DNA of 64,000 nt, taken from the NCBI GenBank assembly GCA_964546955.1, contig CAZJLP010000014.1, forward strand, positions 1 through 64,000, in the 5' to 3' direction. This DNA comes from CAZJLP01 sp964546955. Lineage in GTDB: Bacteria > Verrucomicrobiota > Verrucomicrobiia > Opitutales > Opitutaceae. Both the position numbers and the translations under genes were made by a program. Below the pieces are notes generated by a model that searched no databases, had not been told where the DNA came from, and was given only the letters and a program-made list of their open reading frames with translations. Positions 8,133-15,947 of this stretch are shown piece by piece. Every line of letters begins with the position of its first letter. Position 1 is the first letter of the stretch.

Positions 8133-8723
8133 TTAGATTCCTTCTCGATAGAGAAATTCGCCGAGACCCGTCTCAAACGGAGTCGCGACCGGCGAGGTTT
8201 TTTTCGGGGTTTGCTCCGATTTAACTTTGGCCGCGGCCGCGCGAGCAGCGCGCGGATTGGTTAAAAAGGGTAAGTTCACATTGTCGCGGCGCATCTTCCG
8301 GAGCGTCACCTCGACCACGTCCGCCAAGCTGTACCGATCCAGAATGTTCGCGATGGAGTTTCGGACATCCAACATGAGCATTCGCAATCCGCAGTGAACC
8401 TCGTCGGGGCACGTGCACTTCTCGTAAGCGGTTTGACTCACACACCCGATCGGCGCCAGAGGTCCGTCCAAGTACCGGATCACTTGCCCGGCGATAATCT
8501 CTTTGGCCGGTTTTCCCAGTCGGTAACCGCCATATTTGCCGCGAACGCTTTCCAAGAACCCGCCCTGCTTGAGGTCCAACACTATCTGTTCCAGAAACTT
8601 AACCGGTATCTTCTCGCTTTCCGCCAACTCGCTCAACTGCAGCAGGTCACGGCCGAGCTCGTGCGCCAGACCGATATCGATCAAGGCACGCAGACCGTAT
8701 TCGCCGCGTTTGGAGAGTTTCAT
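8133..8723 (-). CDS. Rrf2 family transcriptional regulator
   Basis: 196 residues. The N-terminal winged helix MKLSKRGEYGLRALIDIGL and the recognition region IPVKFLEQIVLDLKQGGFLESVRGKYGGYRLG are typical of Rrf2 (IscR, CymR, NsrR). Cysteines at 94, 103, 105 and 111 form a cluster compatible with an Fe-S or redox sensor, though the spacing is not the classic IscR one. It is the first gene of the transporter operon, 4 nt before the binding-protein start, so it probably controls its own operon in response to sulfur or redox state. The A/T-rich ACTTACTAGGTAT just before its start is a possible operator. Confidence 0.93.
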   Translation of the reverse strand: MKLSKRGEYGLRALIDIGLAHELGRDLLQLSELAESEKIPVKFLEQIVLDLKQGGFLESVRGKYGGYRLGKPAKEIIAGQVIRYLDGPLAPIGCVSQTAYEKCTCPDEVHCGLRMLMLDVRNSIANILDRYSLADVVEVTLRKMRRDNVNLPFLTNPRAARAAAAKVKSEQTPKKTSPVATPFETGLGEFLYREGI

Positions 8724-9098
8724 GAGATGGAATACCTAGTAAGTACGTCGGGTTTAGAAAACACTCAACAAGTTTCCCTCCTCGCAAGGCAAATCGGCTC
8801 AAAGACGGGCCTGCTTCGAACCTTAGATAGACACGACGCGGTCCCCGCCTTTGAGCTCAGCAGGGATATTCGGCCAGTTACCGCGAACCGGCGCGCTTTC
8901 GAGGGGCCCTAGGAATGTAACATCCTTTGTCACATGATCCGAACGTAGACGGAGGCGGCGGACATCGAGTATCTTGAACCTCGTTCGCCTGCGTGTGCCG
9001 ATCCCCTGCCACGCCGACCCCGCGGACAAACACCCCCTTTGGTTCCCCAACCATCGGATACTGGCAGTCAACGCCAGTCGTTAGCGACCCCATAACCT
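8724..9098. other. Divergent intergenic region
   Basis: 375 bp between the start of the Rrf2 operon (minus) and the PL7-fold gene (plus). It must hold both promoters. No coding frame is convincing. A possible Rrf2-type site (ATACCTAGTAAGT) lies at about 8731-8743. Confidence 0.5.
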
Positions 9099-9746
9099 AT
9101 GTCTACCCTACCTCCGCTCCGCTTATCCACCACGCTGCGTTTGTCAGCCGTTTCGCTCGCCGTCATCGGTGGCGCTGCGCTCTCCCACGGCCAAGTCGGC
9201 ACCGGCTGGACTCAATACACCGCCTCAGTGACCATCCAGAAGGCGAGCGATGCTTCCAAAGCCTTTTACACAAACAGCGGCGGCATCGAAACCTTCCGGA
9301 TCACTCCCGGTGCGAATCGCTGCGAAGCGCGCATCAACAATAACTACACCTCGGGCCAGCGCCAGTTTCAGGGCGAAGTCCGCGTCTCCTCGCCCACCAA
9401 TGGCCAGGCGGTGCACCAAGTCTTCGGCCGCGACAACGCTCCTGACGGCAGCGCTCCCGCGATGATGGTCAAGGCCTACAGCGCCAGCGGTGGCACGCTC
9501 AAACGCGAAGGCGGCGGCAAGACCCTGATCACGGGCTGCTATGGCACCTGGGTGCGCGTCAACACAACGCATGTCGTGGCCTCGAGCGGCGGCGAGATCG
9601 ACACCTACATCAACGGCTCCAAAAAAGACGACAACTTCTACGGCGGTGGAACCATCAACCACTACCACAAGTACGGCGTGTATGGCACATTGAATACATC
9701 TTCCGCCAAATCTGAATGGCGCAATGTGAAGCTGTTCAGGAAGTGA
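9099..9746 (+). CDS. Secreted PL7/alginate-lyase-2-fold protein, copy A
   Basis: 215 residues with a signal peptide (cleavage near ALSHGQ) and then one beta-jelly-roll domain. The motif series RCEARINNNYTSG, FQGEVRV, QVFG and YHKYGVYG...EWRNVKLF follows the PL7 / plant citrate-binding-protein pattern (RxE, QIH, YFKxGxYxQ). The catalytic His expected in QIH is replaced by Phe (QVF), so lyase activity is doubtful and a carbohydrate-binding role is possible. A paralogue lies at 13718-14329. The gene is monocistronic, closed by a terminator. Confidence 0.75.
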   Translation: MSTLPPLRLSTTLRLSAVSLAVIGGAALSHGQVGTGWTQYTASVTIQKASDASKAFYTNSGGIETFRITPGANRCEARINNNYTSGQRQFQGEVRVSSPTNGQAVHQVFGRDNAPDGSAPAMMVKAYSASGGTLKREGGGKTLITGCYGTWVRVNTTHVVASSGGEIDTYINGSKKDDNFYGGGTINHYHKYGVYGTLNTSSAKSEWRNVKLFRK

Positions 9747-9750
9747 GGTA

Positions 9751-9768
9751 CACCGGCGTACGCCGGTG
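9751..9768. repeat. Perfect 18-bp palindrome
   Basis: CACCGGCGTACGCCGGTG is a perfect inverted repeat 4 bases after the stop codon of the PL7-fold gene. It has no T tract, so it is not itself a terminator. Confidence 0.6.
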
Positions 9769-9795
9769 CGATTTGAGATTTGAATTTGAGACAAA

Positions 9796-9823
9796 AAGGG
9801 CGGCCGAAGGGCCGCCCTTTTTT
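9796..9823. terminator. Rho-independent terminator, probably bidirectional
   Basis: A perfect 10-bp stem (AAGGGCGGCC/GGCCGCCCTT) with a GAAG loop followed by TTTTT, and preceded by an A tract that gives a T tract on the other strand. It sits between convergent genes. Confidence 0.88.
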
Positions 9824-9898
9824 ATTTCCCCAGCGCCGGCGCTTTTCACGCCAAAGGCTTTCGGGAGCGATTTTCATTCCGCCACTCCGGAGGAGTGC

Positions 9899-9926
9899 TT
9901 ATCGCTTACCGCGTATTGCTTGTTCC
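9899..9926. repeat. Heptad repeat tract overlapping a gene end
   Basis: Four 7-mers on the minus strand, including GCGATAA and GCGGTAA. The last codons and TAA stop of the epoxide hydrolase gene lie inside the tract. Confidence 0.7.
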
Positions 9927-11096
9927 TCCGGACCCTACCTCCGCCGCAAAGGCGCGAATATCGTCCGCCAGCAAGTCCGGTTGCTCGAGTGCCGCAAAAT
10001 GGCCTCCCCGCGGCATATCCGTCCAGCGTTTGAGGTTTAGCCAGCGCTCGCCGAACGCACGCGGGGCGGGAACCAGATCCTTGGGGAACATCGCGACGGC
10101 GACGGGCGCACGAGTTTTTTCAGCCATACGTTTCATGTCCGGGTCCCGTGCGACCTCGGCATACAGCCGCATCGAAGAACCTATCGTTCCGGTCACCCAA
10201 TAGATCGTCAGCAGAGTGCAGAGTGTATCGAGGGAGTAGGATTTTTCGACATCTCCGTCGCAATCGCTCCAAGTCCGGAATTTTTCGACGATCCACGCGG
10301 CCATTCCGGCCGGAGAATCGGTGAGACCAAAGGCGAGCGTCTGGGGCTTTGTCGCCTGGATCATTCCATAGGCTCCCTCCTGCATCGCCCAGGCCTGTCC
10401 GCGCTGGAAGTAGTCTTTCTCTTCCTGCGACACGTCCGGCGGCTTGGGCAGATTCCAATACACGTTGCAGTGGTGCATCGCCATTACCCGATCGGGATGA
10501 AGGAGTGCCGTCATCTGCACGGCCCCGGCTCCCAGGTCGCTGCCGTGAACCATAAAACGATCGTACCCGAGTTTTGTCATCAACAGGGCGAAGCGTTCGC
10601 CTATACGCGAGAGGTTCACTCCCGGCGCGCGCGGCGGTTCGGAAAATCCATAGCCCGGCAACGAAGCGATTATGACGTCGAAGCAAATTCCGTCTTTCTC
10701 CTCGATCAGCCGCGGAATCAGCGGAAGCAGTTCATAAAAATTGCTCGGCCAACCATTCGCCATCAACAGTGGAACGGAGGTTTTTCCCCGACCCCGCACG
10801 TGCACAAAGTGCAGCGTCTCGCCTTCAATCGGGACCACATAGTGGGAGTGGGTATTGATCTTTCGCTCCTGCGCCCGCCAATCGAATTGAGTCCGCCAAT
10901 ACTCTACCAAGCGGCGCATGAACGCCAGGTTGGTCCCATAGTTCCAATCCGCGCCCTGGACTTCATCCGGCCAGCGCGTGCGACTGAGGCGATCGTACAA
11001 ATCTTCGAGAACCGTTTCCGGAACGTTGAGGGTGAAGGGCTGGATGGCGGGATCCTGAGCAACCCGATCGGTAAGAGATTTAACCATAGCGTGCAT
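9906..11096 (-). CDS. Epoxide hydrolase family protein (EHN type)
   Basis: 396-residue alpha/beta hydrolase. An N-terminal EHN-type cap region (residues about 17-125, with RLSRTRWPDE and WRTQFDWRAQE) precedes the catalytic fold. The nucleophile Asp187 is in VHGSDLGAG, the oxyanion motif is NGWPSNFYE (Asn replaces the usual His of HGWP), and the catalytic His is in PRGGHFAALE near the C-terminus. It would open an epoxide via an ester intermediate; the substrate is unknown. ATG 11096 has a GGGAG site about 10 nt upstream; an in-frame ATG three codons later is possible. The final residues (TSNTR) are encoded by a heptad repeat tract. Confidence 0.9.
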   Translation of the reverse strand: MHAMVKSLTDRVAQDPAIQPFTLNVPETVLEDLYDRLSRTRWPDEVQGADWNYGTNLAFMRRLVEYWRTQFDWRAQERKINTHSHYVVPIEGETLHFVHVRGRGKTSVPLLMANGWPSNFYELLPLIPRLIEEKDGICFDVIIASLPGYGFSEPPRAPGVNLSRIGERFALLMTKLGYDRFMVHGSDLGAGAVQMTALLHPDRVMAMHHCNVYWNLPKPPDVSQEEKDYFQRGQAWAMQEGAYGMIQATKPQTLAFGLTDSPAGMAAWIVEKFRTWSDCDGDVEKSYSLDTLCTLLTIYWVTGTIGSSMRLYAEVARDPDMKRMAEKTRAPVAVAMFPKDLVPAPRAFGERWLNLKRWTDMPRGGHFAALEQPDLLADDIRAFAAEVGSGGTSNTR

Positions 11097-11189
11097 CGCG
11101 ACAGTGCTCCCTTGGTTGCGTTCCCGCTCTCCTCTCCAGGATTTGCCTCATTTTCTCAAGCAGCCGGGCGAGCTGCTCCGACCGTGGTC

Positions 11190-11555
11190 CTACTGCTCGC
11201 TCTGTGAAAGTGCCAGTTCGGCCTGTTTCTTCTTTGGCAGCTTTGCCACAACCAGATCGTAGCTGCGCCGGATACGTTTCTCCAGCTCCGGCGACGACAA
11301 CGCAGCCAAGTCGCCGACGCGCACCCAATGTCGTTTCGCGCAATACGGTGCCTGTTCGATGCCGTCGATCTCGGTCAAATCGTCGAACTCCTCGGGCGTG
11401 CACTTGAACACGACACCGTCGATGATTTCTCCGTCGAGCGAGATGATCAGAAACATTTTCTCCGCCACTTTGAACACCAGGCACTCGCCCCACTGCTTGA
11501 CCCACGTCGTATGGGGAAGCGAAAGCGCAAATTGCCGAAGTGCGTGGAGACGCAT
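11190..11555 (-). CDS. MmcQ/YjbR family protein
   Basis: 121 residues with the YjbR pattern: LPHTTWVKQWGECLVFKV near the N-terminus, the central GVVFKCTPEEFDDL, and the C-terminal HWVRVGDLAALSSPELEKRIRRSYDLVVAKLPKK. The family has a CyaY-like fold and is annotated as DNA-binding; its physiological role is not established. It is followed on the minus strand by the epoxide hydrolase gene after a 93-bp gap and preceded by a long hairpin. Confidence 0.9.
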   Translation of the reverse strand: MRLHALRQFALSLPHTTWVKQWGECLVFKVAEKMFLIISLDGEIIDGVVFKCTPEEFDDLTEIDGIEQAPYCAKRHWVRVGDLAALSSPELEKRIRRSYDLVVAKLPKKKQAELALSQSEQ

Positions 11556-11572
11556 GTACCGACCTTAAGCGA

Positions 11573-11621
11573 GAAGCCGTCTGCAGCAAGCAAGGATGCC
11601 TTGCTCGCCGAAGACGGCTTC
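11573..11621. repeat. Long near-perfect hairpin
   Basis: Outer 10-bp arms GAAGCCGTCT/AGACGGCTTC are perfect. The inner arms GCAAGCAAGG/CCTTGCTCGC have one mismatch, and the loop is three bases. It lies between the membrane-protein stop and the YjbR start on the minus strand and has no T tract. Confidence 0.7.
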
Positions 11622-11658
11622 GGTTTTGCGCATCGATCGGCACTTCGCGCGACTCAAA

Positions 11659-12270
11659 TCACCGATACGATTGCAACATCTCTTCAAGTTCGCGTTGTTG
11701 CGGCAGGAGCTTGCAGCGATAGTGATACGCGAGTCCCGCGCCGATACTCAGGGCAATTACCGGCCAGATGACGAATGCGGGGACGATGATTTCGTCGCCA
11801 GCCTTTCCCACCTCGCGCAGTTGGTAGACCACCAGCGGCAGCGCAATCAGAAGCAGGCCGTGGAGAATCGCGACGGTCTTGATACGCATGCGGGCAAAGC
11901 GATTCTCATCCAGCGAAGCGAGAATGCTTTCCTGAATAGAGCGCTCGTAGCCTTCGTGATTGCGGCGATGGCGGTGAAACCGCACGGCAAAGAGAATCGC
12001 TGCTATCCAGGGCAGCGCACCTACGAGGAGAGCCCCCCATTCCTTGCTCAGGTCGATGGATTTACCTGCGCCGTCCGCCCGAACCATTCCGAGAACGATC
12101 GCGACCGATAAGGCAGAGAGACCGAGAAAGATCAGCACAAGAAACACGGCCAAGCCACGGCGACGTTTGCGCAGTTCGTGATTAAGTTTGGTTTTCATGG
12201 AGTGAAGATCGGCGGAATTCCCGCCGTTCAGGGGAGATTGCCAAGCGTGTTCGATGTCAGCGAAGTTCAT
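11659..12270 (-). CDS. Membrane protein, probable partner of the ECF sigma factor
   Basis: 203 residues with a soluble N-terminus rich in charged residues (about 1-40), then two pairs of predicted helices (about 41-62 and 81-97; 133-150 and 161-180). It overlaps the sigma gene by 14 bp, the usual place for an anti-sigma factor. No zinc-binding HxxxCxxC motif of the ZAS type is visible, so the anti-sigma role is inferred from position only. No known family was recognised. Confidence 0.65.
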   Translation of the reverse strand: MNFADIEHAWQSPLNGGNSADLHSMKTKLNHELRKRRRGLAVFLVLIFLGLSALSVAIVLGMVRADGAGKSIDLSKEWGALLVGALPWIAAILFAVRFHRHRRNHEGYERSIQESILASLDENRFARMRIKTVAILHGLLLIALPLVVYQLREVGKAGDEIIVPAFVIWPVIALSIGAGLAYHYRCKLLPQQRELEEMLQSYR

Positions 12271-12784
12271 GGGTGACGGGTTGGAGAATTTGCATGAGTT
12301 TTTGGCGGATGCGGTTCAGACGGACCGCGACATTATTTTCGGTGAGGCCGTGAATACTCCCGATCTCGGCGTGATCGACGCCGTCGAGCTGCAGTAGGAT
12401 CAAGGATCGGTCCACCGGCGCGAGTCGCCGGATCGCCGCGTAAATATGAAGCAACGCTTCGCTCGTTCCCGCCGCGCCGCGACCCGAGGACGGTGGCTCC
12501 GATGCGGCAGCTGCGGTCGCTTCGAATCGATCGACTCGATTTCGGTACCCGATTTGGCCGCGGCGCCACGTCAGCGCGGCATTGTGCGCGACACGGTACA
12601 AAAAAGTGGAAACCTTGGAAGTTCCGCGAAACGCGGGCACCGACCGCCACACCGCCAGGAGCAATTCCTGCATCAAGTCGTCGCGGTCAGCACTGTCTGC
12701 AAACCCATTCGCTACATGGTGAAGCACCGCGGCGTGGGCTTTCAACCATTCGTCAAAGAGGGCATTTTGTTCCTGTGTCGTCAC
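12257..12784 (-). CDS. ECF RNA polymerase sigma factor
   Basis: About 175 residues. Region 2 (RDDLMQELLLAVWRSVPAFRG...STFLYRVAHNAALTWRR) and region 4 (LAPVDRSLILLQLDGVDHAEIGSIHGLTENNVAVRLNRIRQKL) are clear. The frame is open further upstream, but that would overlap the VOC gene. GTG 12784 (VTTQEQNALF) is the best start, though no strong ribosome binding site is seen. It is coupled by a 14-bp overlap to the membrane protein gene downstream, a sigma/anti-sigma arrangement. The target promoter cannot be deduced. Confidence 0.88.
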   Translation of the reverse strand: MTTQEQNALFDEWLKAHAAVLHHVANGFADSADRDDLMQELLLAVWRSVPAFRGTSKVSTFLYRVAHNAALTWRRGQIGYRNRVDRFEATAAAASEPPSSGRGAAGTSEALLHIYAAIRRLAPVDRSLILLQLDGVDHAEIGSIHGLTENNVAVRLNRIRQKLMQILQPVTHELR

Positions 12785-12908
12785 GTATATGCCCAGATTA
12801 GAAGCAGCTCCCGGTAAAAGCTTACAGCGAAAGAGCCGAGAGCGCGAAGAGTAGAGCCTGCGGCTGACCTCCCGCTCTCCTTCGGTTACCGGCCCCGCCC
12901 TTCGAGCT

Positions 12909-13385
12909 TCAGCCCCACTTCTGCAGCTCCACGATATTTCCCTCCGGGTCCCTGGCATACACGACCCGAAGCAGCCCCACGCCTTTGACTTCGGTCGACG
13001 TCAGCTTGCCCACGCTGCTGCCGCCGGCGGTTACGACTGCCGCCAGGGCCGCGTCCACATCGTCGACCAAGAAGGCAAGATGCCCAAACCCCGGTTCGTT
13101 GACCACGGGGGTGGCAGCAGCCATCATCTCGTCATAGCTGAAGATTTCCAGCGTCGGTCCCTCTTGGTCGAATCCGGGAAGCAGAAGGTGTACACCGGTG
13201 AGATGGGCTCCCTTCAGGGAGGTCAAAGCATCCAGCCAATCCCCGCGCAAATCTCGTTCTGGCAGTTTCGGAACGCACCCGAAAACCTCGCAATAAAATC
13301 GAGCCAGCGCGCGCCAGTCGCGGCCCGTCAGATTGGTGTGAACATACTTCGCTTTAATCGGCATAGGGCTGGATTCACAACTCAT
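12909..13385 (-). CDS. VOC (glyoxalase/bleomycin-resistance) family protein
   Basis: 158 residues with the paired beta-alpha-beta-beta-beta pattern of the vicinal oxygen chelate fold: VHTNLTGRDWRALARFYCEVFGC at the start, FGHLAFLVDDVDAALAAVVTAGG in the middle and YARDPEGNIVELQKWG at the end. A likely metal ligand is the Glu of NIVELQKWG. It may start at the second Met (13364). The specific reaction (lyase, dioxygenase or resistance binding) cannot be told. Confidence 0.9.
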   Translation of the reverse strand: MSCESSPMPIKAKYVHTNLTGRDWRALARFYCEVFGCVPKLPERDLRGDWLDALTSLKGAHLTGVHLLLPGFDQEGPTLEIFSYDEMMAAATPVVNEPGFGHLAFLVDDVDAALAAVVTAGGSSVGKLTSTEVKGVGLLRVVYARDPEGNIVELQKWG

Positions 13386-13717
13386 CGATATTCCACTTCC
13401 TGTGCATCCTTTTTGGACTTCGCACCCTTCGCGAGACTCAACTTGGGATAGAGAATGCCAGCGAGCGTTAACCTAACTGCCTCCCGTCCACGGTGGCGCG
13501 CAACTGCTCCGCCCGCGACCTGGCACTAAGACGCCAGATCGAGTGACATATCATGGGACAACCCCGGCGGGTTGAAGGCTTGACGCCAGGGTGGCTAGCC
13601 GGAGTTGATGGATCGCGTCAGGTTTGCATTTCCGCGGACATTGTCGCGCGTTACCCCACGGCGGACCCCTCCGCCCACCCCAGTCCCCCCCCGCCTCCCA
13701 CGGGAGGCATTCTAGAT
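13386..13717. other. Divergent intergenic region
   Basis: 332 bp between the VOC gene (minus) and the second PL7-fold gene (plus). A frame is open upstream of 13718 but has no coding character. A GGGAGG site at 13701-13706 fixes the downstream start. Nothing else is recognised. Confidence 0.5.
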
Positions 13718-14329
13718 ATGAACAAGTACCCCTCCGCTTCCCTCAAACGGGCGGCAGCCCTCCTCCTATCGTTGGTCCTTCCGGCCTTCTCCCACGCCCA
13801 AATCGGCTCGGGTTGGACCGCGGACAGCATGAGCCGCAGTCTGCAGCGAGTTGGCGACGTCACCTACAGCAATTCCAATGGCGTTGAACTCTTCCGCCTG
13901 AACACATCATCCGCGGCCCGCTGCGAACAGCGGTTCACCACTAACTACACTTCCGGAAGCCATCAGTTCCAGGGAGAGGTGAAAGTCACGGGCACTCCGC
14001 GCTCCTCCGGCAACTCGGTCCAACAGATCCTCGAAAGCACCACTGGCCTGGGCGATGCGAGCCAAGTGCGCTGGTATAGCTCCAGCGGGGGCTCGTTGCG
14101 CGTCAACGGCGTCACGATGGCGACGGGAGTTCTGGGTGTCTACCAACGCATCAATTGCATCCACTATCGCAGCACCGGAAAAATTGAGCTCTGGCACAAC
14201 GGATCGAAAAAAGAAACCCACGACGATTTCGGATCCGGCAGCTACTACTTCAAGTACGGCATCTACATCGCCGGCAGCTCGGGCCGCCCCACCGCCGAAT
14301 GGCGGAACATCAAGGTTTGGAAAAAGTGA
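13718..14329 (+). CDS. Secreted PL7/alginate-lyase-2-fold protein, copy B
   Basis: 203 residues: signal peptide (cleavage near FSHAQ), then a single jelly-roll domain parallel to copy A at 9099-9746. The equivalent motifs are RCEQRFTTNYTSG, FQGEVKV, QQILE and YYFKYGIYIA...EWRNIKVW. As in copy A, the His of the PL7 QIH motif is missing (Leu). ATG 13718 follows a GGGAGG site. It is monocistronic, with a strong terminator after it. The copies probably arose by duplication and bind or slowly cleave an acidic polysaccharide, but this is inference. Confidence 0.75.
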   Translation: MNKYPSASLKRAAALLLSLVLPAFSHAQIGSGWTADSMSRSLQRVGDVTYSNSNGVELFRLNTSSAARCEQRFTTNYTSGSHQFQGEVKVTGTPRSSGNSVQQILESTTGLGDASQVRWYSSSGGSLRVNGVTMATGVLGVYQRINCIHYRSTGKIELWHNGSKKETHDDFGSGSYYFKYGIYIAGSSGRPTAEWRNIKVWKK

Positions 14330-14395
14330 CGGTTTTCGCGGTGGCGGTGAGGATCAAGCCGCCCCGTAACACTCGTAAATCCACGCAACGTCCAC

Positions 14396-14428
14396 ATCGC
14401 GGCCCTTCGGGGCCGCGATTTTTTTTTG
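14396..14428 (+). terminator. Rho-independent terminator
   Basis: A perfect 10-bp stem (ATCGCGGCCC/GGGCCGCGAT) with a TTCG tetraloop is followed by about nine T residues. Confidence 0.92.
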
Positions 14429-14429
14429 G

Positions 14430-14650
14430 GCTCTGCGCATTTGGCGGAGCGAACCGTCAGAGGTGGAATCCCGCACGTGCGGGATCGGCTCCGGCGCGAC
14501 GTCGCTAGGACATCCAAGCCCAACAGCCCGCCAGGGACGGCGGGCCACCTTTTCGTCCTTTCCGATACGCCAGCATCCGCTCCGTCGATAGTGCAGGCAT
14601 CACTCCCGGCTTGGCTTTTTCACGCGCCTTCGAATCCTTCGGGCACGCCG
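14430..14650. repeat. Intergenic stretch with two palindromes
   Basis: This stretch holds a perfect 18-bp palindrome ATCCCGCACGTGCGGGAT (14468-14485) and a 7-bp-stem hairpin GCCCGCC/GGCGGGC (14526-14545) followed by CACCTTTTC. No gene is convincing; the acyltransferase frame is open through part of it but lacks a good start before 14651. Confidence 0.55.
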
Positions 14651-15769
14651 ATGCCTTCTCCAGCAGCAGCTGCCTCCTTCGGCGGTGCCTCACGCAACGC
14701 CGCGCACGATCATCTCCGCGTCGTGCTCACGGCTCTCGTGATTCTGCACCATATCGCGATCGTTTACGGCGGTTCGGGCGGCTGGTATTGGCGGGAACAG
14801 CGCAACGCCTCGAACATAGGTCTGGTGATGTTCAATGCGACGAACCAGGCCTTCTTCATGGGGTTCTTCTTTTTGCTCGCCGGTTATTACACACCGTCAT
14901 CTTACGACCGCAAAGGTCCCCGATACTTCTTCACCGACCGATTGCTCAGACTGGGAGTGCCTCTGCTCGTGTATTTCCTCATCCTTTCTCCCCTCACCAT
15001 TGCGCTCGCGCGGACCAGTAAAGGCTTCTCCTTCTGGTCGGGCTGGTGGGATATGACGCGGCTCGGAAACTTCGAGCCGGGGCCGCTCTGGTTCGCCGAA
15101 ACCCTACTCTTGTTCGCGGGCGGCTATATGCTTTACCGAAAGATTCGACCTTCTGGGTCCGCCGTGACTGAACTGCCCGGCGTTCGCCCCTTGGCTCTCA
15201 CCGCACTGATCCTCGGTGCCTGCTCGTTCTTCGTGCGCCTCACGATTCCGGCCGGCAAAGACGTCGCATGGCTGCAACTCGGCTATTTCCCATGCTATAT
15301 TTTCCTTTTCGCCGCAGGTTGCGCGGCGAGTCGGTCTCACCTGCTGGAAAGAGTCTCGTTTCGCCAAGCAGCTCCGTGGATGGCAATCTCGTTTGTAGCC
15401 CTACTGACACTACCGGCGGTCATTTTTCTGAAGCTTGGCAGCGGTTCCTTCGAAGGAGGCTGGAATAGCCGGGCAATCTACTACGCGCTTTGGGATCCCT
15501 TCGTAGGATGGGGAATCATCCTCGGACTCCTTTGGTTCGCGCAAAACCATTGGTCCGCTCCTACCAAACTCACCGCTTGGCTCGGGCGGAACGCGTATGG
15601 CGCCTACATTGTCCATCCTCCGATCGTCGTAAGTCTCAGCCTCGCGATAGCGGCCTGGCCGATGCCTCCGCTCGGCAAATTCGCGCTCGTTGGCGCGATC
15701 GCGTGCCTCGCCAGCTTCCTTGCCGCCGCCCTGCTCCGCGCAATCCCGGGTTCGCAACGAATCCTCTGA
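14651..15769 (+). CDS. Membrane acyltransferase 3 family protein
   Basis: About 372 residues with some ten predicted helices. The early DHLRVVLTALVILHHIAIVYGG carries the His of the acyltransferase-3 (OpgC/OafA) family, followed by FFLLAGYYTP and RLLRLGVPLLVYFLILSPL. Such proteins acylate sugars or glycans at the membrane (for example O-acetyl or succinyl groups on surface polysaccharides). ATG 14651 is the first plausible start; the upstream frame runs through palindromic intergenic DNA. It stands alone, so the substrate is unknown. Confidence 0.87.
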   Translation: MPSPAAAASFGGASRNAAHDHLRVVLTALVILHHIAIVYGGSGGWYWREQRNASNIGLVMFNATNQAFFMGFFFLLAGYYTPSSYDRKGPRYFFTDRLLRLGVPLLVYFLILSPLTIALARTSKGFSFWSGWWDMTRLGNFEPGPLWFAETLLLFAGGYMLYRKIRPSGSAVTELPGVRPLALTALILGACSFFVRLTIPAGKDVAWLQLGYFPCYIFLFAAGCAASRSHLLERVSFRQAAPWMAISFVALLTLPAVIFLKLGSGSFEGGWNSRAIYYALWDPFVGWGIILGLLWFAQNHWSAPTKLTAWLGRNAYGAYIVHPPIVVSLSLAIAAWPMPPLGKFALVGAIACLASFLAAALLRAIPGSQRIL

Positions 15770-15924
15770 CCGATCATCGAGGCGCGAAGTCGGCCGCCGA
15801 GGTGTTCGAGAACCCTGGCGTTCGCAGTCCTGCGCCGAGCAGGCCTCGATGGATTTTGCGAATCTAAGCGATTGGTCTCTAGGCATCTAAGCGTATTCCA
15901 GATTTTTTCCTTGTTGTTTACCAA

Positions 15925-15939
15925 ACAGTCAACTACTGT
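15925..15939. promoter_or_regulatory. Probable TetR operator at the regulator's own promoter
   Basis: Inverted repeat ACAGT-CAACT-ACTGT lies nine bases before the tetR start. The 11-mer AGTCAACTACT inside it recurs exactly before the efflux operon at 16654-16664. Confidence 0.6.
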
Positions 15940-15947
15940 CTTGCACT

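Noticed and set aside
15862..15897. Possible further heptad tract (two ATCTAAGCG copies)
   Set aside because: The two copies are 23 bp apart, not a multiple of seven, so the 7-bp period is not supported.
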